Positions 1 to 4,838 of a DNA stretch of 5,616 nt are shown one piece after another. The position numbers and the translations under genes are program-made. The stretch is from assembly GCA_002420085.1 (NCBI GenBank), contig DIHI01000014.1, forward strand, positions 1 through 5,616. The letters run 5' to 3'. How positions within the stretch are numbered: the stretch's first letter is position 1; every line of letters starts with the position of its first letter. The notes below the pieces were generated by a model. That model worked only from the letters and a program-made list of their open reading frames with translations, searched no databases and was not told where the DNA came from. The stretch comes from Lysobacterales bacterium UBA5700. GTDB lineage: Bacteria > Pseudomonadota > Gammaproteobacteria > Xanthomonadales > Xanthomonadaceae.

Positions 1-816
1 AATGAAGCGGCACTGTTCGCCGCCCGCGACAATGCGCGTGAGGTGCGGATGGAGCATTTCGATCGCGCTCGCGACAAGATCATGATGGGCACCGAACGCC
101 GTTCGATGGCCATGAGCGAGGAAGAGAAGCGCCTGACCGCCTACCACGAGGCCGGCCATGCGATCGTCGGTCGTCTGGTGCCCGAGCACGACCCGGTCTA
201 CAAGGTCACCATCATTCCGCGTGGTCGCGCGCTGGGCCTGACCATGTACCTGCCGGAAGGCGACAAGTACAGCTACAACAAGATCTCCATCGAGTCGCGG
301 CTGTGTACGCTGTACGGTGGACGGGTTGCCGAGGAGATCATCTTCGGTGCAGACAAGGTCACCACCGGTGCCAGCAACGACATCGAGCGGGCGACCAAGA
401 TGGCACGCAACATGGCGACCAAGTGGGGCCTGTCCGACGAACTCGGGCCGGTCGCCTATGGCGAGGAAGAGGACGAAGTGTTCCTGGGCCGTTCGGTCAC
501 CCAGCACAAGAACGTCTCGGACGAAACCGCGCGCCGGATCGATGAAGTGGTGCGGGCGATCCTCGACAAAGCCTATGCCCGTGCCAGCCAACTGCTGACC
601 GAGAACATCGGCAAACTGCACGTGATGGCCGACGCACTGCTTCAGTACGAGACCATCGATGCCCGTCAGATCGACGCGATCATGGAAGGCCGTGACCCGC
701 CGCCGCCGACCGACTGGGGCCGCACCAGTGGCAGCCCGAGTGACACCGGCGGGGCGGGTGGCCTCGGCAACAAGCCGGCGGCTGGGGGCATCGGTGGCCC
801 GGCCGCGCAAGCCTGA
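1..816 (+). CDS. ftsH: ATP-dependent zinc metalloprotease FtsH, C-terminal part (5' end outside window)
   Basis: FtsH is a membrane-anchored hexameric AAA+ protease that extracts and degrades membrane and regulatory proteins at the cytoplasmic face of the inner membrane. The window opens in frame 1 inside the gene: the first residues (NEAALFAARDN) are the conserved end of the AAA+ lid, followed by DRARDKIMMG and the peptidase domain. The zinc site HEAGH is at nt 145-159. The probable third ligand is the Asp of TTGASND (nt 379-381). GGRVAEE and EVFLGRSV, both family hallmarks, follow. 271 residues are present; the missing N-terminal part would hold two membrane helices, the periplasmic domain and the Walker motifs. 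The last 30 or so residues are rich in Gly, Pro and Ala (ending GGPAAQA), an untypical low-complexity tail that probably lies outside the folded protease. The stop is TGA at 814-816. folP follows 75 bp later on the same strand, the classical ftsH-folP pairing. Identity is near certain; the true start cannot be seen. Confidence 0.97.
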   Translation, partial: NEAALFAARDNAREVRMEHFDRARDKIMMGTERRSMAMSEEEKRLTAYHEAGHAIVGRLVPEHDPVYKVTIIPRGRALGLTMYLPEGDKYSYNKISIESRLCTLYGGRVAEEIIFGADKVTTGASNDIERATKMARNMATKWGLSDELGPVAYGEEEDEVFLGRSVTQHKNVSDETARRIDEVVRAILDKAYARASQLLTENIGKLHVMADALLQYETIDARQIDAIMEGRDPPPPTDWGRTSGSPSDTGGAGGLGNKPAAGGIGGPAAQA

Positions 817-820
817 TCAC

Positions 821-859
821 GCCGGGCCGATGTCGGCATCCGTGTTCCGCTGGCCCGGC
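821..859 (+). repeat. 8-bp GC-only inverted repeat between ftsH and folP
   Basis: GCCGGGCC (821-828) and GGCCCGGC (852-859) are perfect reverse complements flanking 23 bases, which themselves can fold a small GATG/CATC stem (829-840). It begins four bases after the ftsH stop. There is no T-run after it, so an intrinsic terminator is not supported. It could be a 3'-protecting or intercistronic RNA structure, or chance in GC-rich DNA. Confidence 0.3.
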
Positions 860-891
860 CTGACCATCACCGGCGGCCGTCCGGCGCCACG

Positions 892-1797
892 ATGATGTTC
901 GAGCCGGTCATCCCGAGCCTCGACTGCGCCGGCCGGCGCCTGTTGCTGGATCGGCCACGGGTGATGGCGATCCTCAACGTCACCCCGGATTCGTTTTCCG
1001 ATGGTGGCGCCCATGCCGGCGTCGATGCTGCCGTGGCCCATGGCCTGCGTCTGGCGGAAGAGGGGGCCGATATTCTCGACATCGGCGGCGAATCGACCCG
1101 GCCGGGAGCGCCGCCGGTCGCGTTGGATGAGGAACTGGCACGCACCATTCCGGTGATCGAAGCCTTGGCGACCCGGGTCGCCATCCCGATCTCGATCGAC
1201 ACCAGCAAACCGGACGTGATGCGTGCGGCGGTCGCGGCAGGTGCCGGCCTGATCAATGATGTCCGCGCCCTGACGACAGCAGGTGCGCTCGATGCCGCCG
1301 CTGAACTGGCCGTCCCGGTGGTGCTGATGCACATGCAGGGCGAGCCCGGCAGCATGCAGATATCGCCGCACTACGACGATGTGGTCTCCGAGGTGCGCAG
1401 CTTCCTTGCCCAGCGCATGTTCGCCTGCGAGATGGCCGGCATCGACCGGCGACGCATCCTGATCGATCCCGGTTTCGGCTTCGGCAAGACGCTCGACCAC
1501 AACCTGGCCCTGCTGGCACAGTTGCGCCGTCTGACCGAACTGGGCGTGCCGGTGCTGGCCGGTCTGTCGCGCAAGCGCAGCATTGGCGAACTGACCGGCC
1601 GCGAACGCGCCGATCAGCGCCAGGCCGGCTCGCTGGCAGCAGCCCTGATCGCGGTGCAGAACGGCGCCGCCGTGGTGCGTGTCCACGATGTCGCGGCGAC
1701 CGTCGATGCGCTCCGCGTCTGGTCGGCGGTGACCGCCCTGGCGCAGCCCAGGTCGGAGCCGAAATCGACCGGTCCGCGCTGGCCGGATGAGGACTGA
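892..1797 (+). CDS. folP: dihydropteroate synthase
   Basis: FolP condenses 6-hydroxymethyl-dihydropterin diphosphate with p-aminobenzoate to give dihydropteroate in cytosolic folate synthesis; it is the sulfonamide target. The 301-residue protein shows the whole TIM-barrel signature: ILNVTPDSFSDGG (residues 27-39, with the diphosphate/metal-binding Asn29), DIGGESTRPG (63-72), SIDTSKP (101-107), INDVR (121-125), MHMQG (146-150), DPGFGFGK (192-199), SRK (226-228) and the closing RVHD (263-266). The Phe and Pro of the two sulfonamide-contact loops are the usual wild-type residues, with no insertion there, so nothing suggests a sul-type resistant enzyme. It is slightly longer than the roughly 280 residues usual for enterobacteria, mainly from a polar C-terminal tail after about residue 285. 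Two adjacent ATGs (892 and 895) are possible starts; neither has a clear Shine-Dalgarno sequence, and no upstream start exists in frame before the ftsH stop. It probably shares a transcript with ftsH. Confidence 0.96.
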   Translation: MMFEPVIPSLDCAGRRLLLDRPRVMAILNVTPDSFSDGGAHAGVDAAVAHGLRLAEEGADILDIGGESTRPGAPPVALDEELARTIPVIEALATRVAIPISIDTSKPDVMRAAVAAGAGLINDVRALTTAGALDAAAELAVPVVLMHMQGEPGSMQISPHYDDVVSEVRSFLAQRMFACEMAGIDRRRILIDPGFGFGKTLDHNLALLAQLRRLTELGVPVLAGLSRKRSIGELTGRERADQRQAGSLAAALIAVQNGAAVVRVHDVAATVDALRVWSAVTALAQPRSEPKSTGPRWPDED

Positions 1798-1930
1798 GCG
1801 GAGCCAGTCGGCTGAGTACGACTGAACCGGTAGACAGTCCGCCGCCCGGCTGCCGCCGACCTGCGATCAACACCTGGTCACGGATTCGACAGAATCCCGG
1901 TGTGCCTTGTCCGGCAAGGGTTTCGCCGGG

Positions 1931-1977
1931 TTCTCCACAGGCCCTCCCCAAGGCTTGTCCACAGGCTGTGTGGATAA
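1931..1977. promoter_or_regulatory. cluster of three DnaA-box-like 9-mers
   Basis: TGTGGATAA at 1969-1977 is the exact reverse complement of the strong DnaA box TTATCCACA. TTGTCCACA (1955-1963) and TTCTCCACA (1931-1939) lie on the plus strand and each differ from that box at one base. The second and third boxes face each other across five bases; the first two start 24 bp apart in the same direction. They sit in the gap between the convergent folP and alkB-like genes, where a promoter is not expected. A DnaA-binding site (titration or reactivation type, or a minor regulatory site) is inferred. There is no dnaA, dnaN or AT-rich unwinding region here, so a chromosomal origin is unlikely. Confidence 0.45.
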
Positions 1978-2051
1978 CGCCAGGGCCGGCTCAGGTGCCG
2001 CTGGTGCCGTCTGAGCACAGGCCCGCGTCGAACCCGATCCGTCTCCTGCCG

Positions 2052-2075
2052 GTGTCGGCGGCAGACCACCGACAC
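2052..2075 (-). terminator. hairpin just downstream of the alkB-like gene
   Basis: Read on the minus strand, GTGTCGGTGG and CCGCCGACAC pair around a four-base TCTG loop, giving ten pairs with a single G-U wobble. The hairpin starts ten bases after the alkB-like stop codon. On the plus strand the wobble becomes a C-A mismatch, so the structure suits a minus-strand transcript better. No U-run follows, so it may act as a 3'-end stabiliser or a weak or factor-assisted terminator and not as a canonical intrinsic terminator. Confidence 0.35.
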
Positions 2076-2085
2076 AGCGCCTCGG

Positions 2086-3165
2086 TCACGCACGCGCCAG
2101 ACGGGTGCGGAATGCCTGCACGCGCGGATCGATGACCCGAAACCACAGCGGCGGCACCAGTGCCAGCACGAACATCGCCGCATAACCACCAGGCAGTTGC
2201 GGACTGTCCCGATGGTGGCGCAGATTCTGATAGCGGCGCTTCGGTGTTTCGTGGTGGTCGGAGTGCCGTTGCAGGTGGAACAGCAGCAGGTTCGACAGCG
2301 CGTAGTCGGAATTCCAACTGTGCAGGTGATTGGGTCGCTCATAACGGCCGTCAGCCAGCCGTCGCCGTTCCAGGCCGTAGTGCTCGATGTAGTTGATGAT
2401 CTCCAGCGAGGTCGCCGCGAGCAGGCCCTGGGCCAGGAAGAACAACAGCCCGACCGAGCCCAGCCAGATGCTTGCGATCGCCGCCCAGGTCAGCCAGATC
2501 GCGGTCCAGCCGAGCAGTTCGTTGCGCCAGTGCCACCAGGGCAGGCCATTGCGAGCCAGTCGTTCGGCCTCCAGGCGCCAGGCATTGCCGGTATTGCCCA
2601 GCAGCGCGCGCGGCAGGAACCGCCACAGGCTCATGCCGAACGGCGCGCTGGAGGCATCGGCGGGGGTCGAGACGTGGACGTGATGGCCACGCACGTGTTC
2701 TATCTTGAACCCCTGATAGCCGACACTGGTCAGCAGCAGACCGCCGATCGCACGTTCCAGTCGGGCATCCTTGTGGATCAGTTCGTGCGCCGTGTTGATC
2801 GCCAGTACCCCGCCGACCACGCCCTGCGACAACAGCCAGCCAAGCGCGCCGACCGGCCCGAATCCGGCTTCGACGAAATGCCATCCGGACCAGGCCAGAA
2901 CGGCAAACTGGGCCGGCAGGGTCGCCCAGGTCAGCCAACGGAACCAGCGATCGCCATCCAGGCTCGGATCGGCGGCTGGATCCGGGTTGTCGGGGTCGTG
3001 GCCGAGGGCGTAGTCGGCCAGCGGCAGCAGGCCGAACAGAAACAGCAGGGGGAACCAGGCGGCAAGCTCGGGTTGGCCGGTCGATTGACCCAGCCAGGCG
3101 GCGATCGGCATCAGCGCCGGCACCACGAACACGAACAGAAAACCGTAGCGTTTCCACTGTCTCAT
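2086..3165 (-). CDS. alkB: AlkB-family alkane 1-monooxygenase (membrane non-haem diiron)
   Basis: Members of this family hydroxylate the terminal carbon of alkanes or related hydrophobic chains in the inner membrane, using O2 and electrons from rubredoxin. The name is unrelated to the DNA-repair AlkB. The 359-residue protein carries all the histidine motifs in order: HELIH (127-131), EHVRGHH (156-162), NYIEHYGL (258-265) and LQRHSDHH (298-305). These supply the nine histidines expected of the diiron site. About six hydrophobic helices are visible, near 7-26, 35-54, 77-98, 103-124, 217-236 and 237-257. [14 protein letters not shown] (48-61) and HSWNSDY (282-288) are further family features. 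There is no fused rubredoxin, and no rubredoxin or reductase gene nearby. HELIH in place of the HELGH common in classical alkane hydroxylases suggests a sister subfamily, so the substrate is open. The ATG at 3165 is chosen for its GAGGG ribosome site and because the first helix starts directly after it. It lies opposite to and between folP and miaA, so it is probably transcribed alone. Confidence 0.92.
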   Translation of the reverse strand: MRQWKRYGFLFVFVVPALMPIAAWLGQSTGQPELAAWFPLLFLFGLLPLADYALGHDPDNPDPAADPSLDGDRWFRWLTWATLPAQFAVLAWSGWHFVEAGFGPVGALGWLLSQGVVGGVLAINTAHELIHKDARLERAIGGLLLTSVGYQGFKIEHVRGHHVHVSTPADASSAPFGMSLWRFLPRALLGNTGNAWRLEAERLARNGLPWWHWRNELLGWTAIWLTWAAIASIWLGSVGLLFFLAQGLLAATSLEIINYIEHYGLERRRLADGRYERPNHLHSWNSDYALSNLLLFHLQRHSDHHETPKRRYQNLRHHRDSPQLPGGYAAMFVLALVPPLWFRVIDPRVQAFRTRLARA

Positions 3166-3173
3166 CGCGACTG

Positions 3174-3178
3174 CCCTC
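3174..3178 (-). promoter_or_regulatory. ribosome binding site fixing the alkB-like start
   Basis: The minus strand reads GAGGG eight bases before the ATG at 3163-3165. This is one of the two good Shine-Dalgarno matches in the window. It argues against the open frame continuing upstream to 3405, whose extra 80 residues are Arg/Gly/Asp-rich and unlike the family. Confidence 0.6.
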
Positions 3179-3203
3179 GCATCAACGGCTCGACCACCGG
3201 AGC

Positions 3204-3216
3204 GCCGATCATCGGC
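3204..3216. repeat. perfect 13-bp palindrome upstream of the alkB-like gene
   Basis: GCCGAT-C-ATCGGC is a perfect inverted repeat with a single central base, 39 to 51 bases upstream of the alkB-like start codon. Its size and place suit an operator for a dimeric regulator of the monooxygenase gene, or a leader hairpin, but no regulator gene is in view and chance is possible. Confidence 0.3.
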
Positions 3217-3244
3217 CTGGGACGAGCGAGCGTCTGGTCCGGTC

Positions 3245-3273
3245 ACTCTAGCTCCGGCCGGCATGACCGTCCA
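3245..3273 (-). promoter_or_regulatory. possible sigma70-type promoter for the alkB-like gene
   Basis: On the minus strand TGGACG (3273-3268) and TAGAGT (3250-3245) are separated by exactly 17 bases; each matches four of six consensus positions. Transcription would start near 3238, giving a leader of about 70 bases that contains the 13-bp palindrome. The match is modest and unproven. Confidence 0.25.
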
Positions 3274-3284
3274 GCCGGGCGGTC
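3265..3284. repeat. imperfect 20-bp inverted repeat between alkB-like gene and miaA
   Basis: GACCGTCC (3265-3272) and GGGCGGTC (3277-3284) pair around AGCC, eight pairs with one G-T wobble. It overlaps the -35-like hexamer of the proposed alkB promoter. GGTC recurs close by at 3287-3290 and 3291-3294, and on the other side at 3236-3239 and 3241-3244. It could be an operator or simply GC-rich redundancy. Confidence 0.25.
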
Positions 3285-3324
3285 GTGGTCGGTCCCCGCG
3301 CACGGCACGATGCCCGAGCCGATT

Positions 3325-3341
3325 GCGGGTAAGCTGCCCGC
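3325..3341 (+). promoter_or_regulatory. miaA: -10-like element inside a short palindrome, upstream of miaA
   Basis: GCGGG (3325-3329) and CCCGC (3337-3341) flank TAAGCTG. TAAGCT (3330-3335) resembles a -10 hexamer. Its surroundings, GTAAGCTGC (3329-3337), match GTAAGATGC in front of hfq at eight of nine bases. No good -35 is seen 16-18 bp upstream. If this is the promoter, miaA must start downstream of it, at TTG 3355 or GTG 3382, not at ATG 3310. Confidence 0.3.
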
Positions 3342-3381
3342 TTCGATCGCCCTGTTGAGCCCTTCCGGTCCTGTCGCTGCC

Positions 3382-4353
3382 GTGTCCAGTCCGATCATCG
3401 ACCATCGCCCGCCGGCCATCGCCCTGATGGGACCGACCGCCTCCGGCAAATCAGCCCTGGCGATGGCCTGGGCCGAACGCTTCGGTGCCGGCATCGTCAG
3501 CGTCGATTCCGCCCAGGTCTATCGTGGCCTCGACATTGGCAGCGCCAAGCCGGATCCGGACGAGCAGGCACGTGTTCCGCATCGGATGCTCGATCTGCGC
3601 GCGCCCTGGCAGCCGTATTCGGCGGCCGAATTCGCCAGCGATGCCCGGCTCGCAATGCTGGAATTGCAGGCGCAGGGACGGATGCCGATCCTGGTTGGCG
3701 GCACCGGCCTGTACTTCCAGGCCCTGCTCAGTGGCCTGTCCGAGATGCCCGAGTCGCAGCCGGAACTTCGGGCTGAATTGACCGCCGAGGCCGAACGACG
3801 CGGCTGGCCTGAACTGCATGCCGAACTGGCCCGGATCGACCCGTTGGCGGCCACTCGGATCCGGCCCGGCGATCGTCAGCGCATCCTCCGGGCGTTGGAG
3901 GTCTGGCGGCTCAGTGGTCGGCCGATCAGCGCCTGGCAGGGGCAGCGGCCGCCTCGGCGGTTTCCGTTCCGGGTACTTCGGCTGGCCCTGGCGCCCCGGC
4001 GTCGGGAAGCCTTGCATCGCCGTATCGCTGCCCGTTTCGATGCCATGCTCGAACGGGGCTTGGTGAATGAACTGATCGCTTTGCGCCGCGAGCCGCAGAT
4101 TCACGCCGAACTGCCGGCGATCCGCTCGGTCGGCTATCGACAGGGGTGGCGCTACCTCGACGGCGAGATCGATCTGGCCGGCTTCCGCGAGCAGGCGATC
4201 GCCGCGACCCGGCAACTGGCCAAGCGGCAACTGACCTGGCTGCGCGGGCAGGCCGATGTGCGCTGGCTCGATCCAGTCGAACAGGCCGATGAACTGGAGG
4301 CCGCCGTCGTCGCCTTTCTGCCCGATCGCCGAGCCGCGACCGGGTCCGAGTGA
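3382..4353 (+). CDS. miaA: tRNA dimethylallyltransferase
   Basis: MiaA transfers the dimethylallyl group from DMAPP to N6 of adenosine 37 in tRNAs reading UNN codons, the first step toward ms2i6A; it is cytosolic. From the GTG at 3382 the protein has 323 residues, close to the 316 of E. coli. The P-loop GPTASGKS is at 17-24, followed by [17 protein letters not shown] (41-57, catalytic Asp42), PHR (66-68) and the GGTGLYF substrate-channel loop (106-112). [16 protein letters not shown] (159-174), SVGYRQGW (249-256) and [14 protein letters not shown] (275-288) are C-terminal family blocks, all intact. The start is uncertain: ATG 3310 and TTG 3355 are in frame and would add 24 and 9 residues, and none has a good Shine-Dalgarno sequence. 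GTG 3382 is preferred because it leaves the usual short leader of about 15 residues before the P-loop. hfq follows, as in many gammaproteobacteria; mutL is not upstream here. Confidence 0.95.
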   Translation: MSSPIIDHRPPAIALMGPTASGKSALAMAWAERFGAGIVSVDSAQVYRGLDIGSAKPDPDEQARVPHRMLDLRAPWQPYSAAEFASDARLAMLELQAQGRMPILVGGTGLYFQALLSGLSEMPESQPELRAELTAEAERRGWPELHAELARIDPLAATRIRPGDRQRILRALEVWRLSGRPISAWQGQRPPRRFPFRVLRLALAPRRREALHRRIAARFDAMLERGLVNELIALRREPQIHAELPAIRSVGYRQGWRYLDGEIDLAGFREQAIAATRQLAKRQLTWLRGQADVRWLDPVEQADELEAAVVAFLPDRRAATGSE

Positions 4354-4471
4354 CCAGCGCGCTCTGCTGCGACGGCTGATGGCCGCCGCTCGAACCGTTA
4401 ACCCCGACTGACTGAGTGTGCGGGTGTCCGCCTTGGCGTCGATGCTGACCCCACGCTCACGTCTGCCCCGT

Positions 4472-4480
4472 GTAAGATGC
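4472..4480 (+). promoter_or_regulatory. hfq: possible -10 element for hfq
   Basis: TAAGAT (4473-4478) within GTAAGATGC matches four of six positions of the -10 consensus and resembles the element before miaA. There is no convincing -35 at 16-18 bp; CTGACC (4445-4450) is similar to the consensus but 22 bp away. Transcription from here would give an hfq leader of roughly 75 bases. hfq may also be read through from miaA. Confidence 0.3.
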
Positions 4481-4488
4481 AGCGATTA

Positions 4489-4543
4489 CCGGCCAGGACC
4501 CATTGGCCGGGCCTCGCACCGGCTTGGTGCGCAACGAAAATAA
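4489..4543 (+). promoter_or_regulatory. hfq: structured hfq leader: two hairpins and an A-rich tract
   Basis: CCGGCCA (4489-4495) pairs perfectly with TGGCCGG (4504-4510) around an eight-base loop. CGCACC (4515-4520) pairs perfectly with GGTGCG (4526-4531) around GGCTT. Directly after comes an A-rich single-stranded stretch, CAACGAAAATAAC (4532-4544), ending at the ribosome site. Hfq binds A-rich sequences next to stems, and E. coli hfq is known to be repressed by Hfq binding to its own leader. Autoregulation here is inferred from that similarity of layout. Confidence 0.45.
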
Positions 4544-4544
4544 C

Positions 4545-4548
4545 GGAG
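4545..4548 (+). promoter_or_regulatory. hfq: hfq ribosome binding site
   Basis: GGAG lies ten bases before the hfq ATG, separated from it by a C-rich spacer, and touches the A-rich tract. Hfq bound to that tract would be placed to hinder ribosome entry. Confidence 0.6.
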
Positions 4549-4558
4549 TCCACCCCCC

Positions 4559-4831
4559 ATGTCCAAGGGCCAGTCCCTGCAAGACCCGTTTCTGAACACC
4601 CTCCGCCGCGAGCGGGTGCCGGTTTCCGTGTATCTGGTCAACGGCATCAAGCTTCAGGGCACCATCGAAAGCTTCGACCAGTTCGTCGTCCTGCTGCGCA
4701 ACACGGTCAGTCAGATGGTCTACAAACACGCCATCTCGACCGTGGTGCCGGCCCGCAATGTCCGCATTGGGCCAGCCGGCCCGCATGTCCAGAGCAACGG
4801 CGACCACGACGACCTCGATTCGGACGACTGA
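4559..4831 (+). CDS. hfq: RNA chaperone Hfq
   Basis: Hfq is a homohexameric Sm-like ring that pairs small RNAs with target mRNAs and affects mRNA stability. The 90-residue protein aligns with E. coli Hfq without gaps through the Sm core. Proximal uridine-binding residues are all present: Gln8, Asp9, Gln41, Phe42, Lys56 and His57 (the YKHA Sm2 motif). So are the distal A-rich-binding residues Tyr25, Gly29, Ile30, Lys31, Gln33 and Thr61, and the rim patch RRER (16-19). It should therefore be fully functional on all three RNA-binding faces. The tail after about residue 70 is only 20 residues, shorter than in E. coli (102 residues in total), but still ends in an acidic tip, DHDDLDSDD, of the type known to mimic RNA and displace it from the rim. 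The ATG at 4559 has a GGAG site. It is followed seven bases later by hflX. Confidence 0.98.
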   Translation: MSKGQSLQDPFLNTLRRERVPVSVYLVNGIKLQGTIESFDQFVVLLRNTVSQMVYKHAISTVVPARNVRIGPAGPHVQSNGDHDDLDSDD

Positions 4832-4838
4832 GCCGTTC

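Noticed and set aside
817..1686. 289-residue open frame antisense to folP
   Set aside because: The sense strand carries every dihydropteroate synthase motif; the antisense product is His/Gln/Arg-rich and has no recognisable family features.
1805..1824. CAGTCG/CGACTG inverted repeat eight bases after the folP stop, as a terminator
   Set aside because: Only six pairs with an eight-base loop and no T-run afterwards; too weak to call a terminator.
1865..1877. Possible IHF site near the DnaA boxes
   Set aside because: It fits the WATCAANNNNTTR consensus poorly (first base and the TTR part fail), so I do not use it to support a DARS- or datA-like assignment.
1931..1977. Chromosomal replication origin
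   Set aside because: There are only three boxes, no AT-rich unwinding segment, and no dnaA, dnaN, gidA or parA neighbours.
1989..2016. GCTCAG/CTGAGC inverted repeat enclosing a nine-base tandem repeat of GGTGCCG
   Set aside because: Six pairs around a 16-base loop, and the tandem copy is only two units; compatible with chance at this GC content.
2197..3381. Open frame on the plus strand running about 1.1 kb upstream of miaA in the same frame, antisense to the alkB-like gene
   Set aside because: Its translation is Gln/Arg/Pro/Gly-rich with no recognisable domain, while the opposite strand encodes an intact AlkB-family protein. The lack of stops follows from high-GC codon use on the other strand; it is not an N-terminal extension of MiaA.
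3451..4230. 259-residue open frame antisense to miaA
   Set aside because: Shadow of miaA with Pro/Arg/Gln-rich translation and no family features.
4354..4488. Small RNA or tRNA gene, or small coding gene, between miaA and hfq
   Set aside because: No cloverleaf, no strong terminator and no short frame with a convincing ribosome site were seen; the stretch is best read as spacer plus the hfq promoter region.
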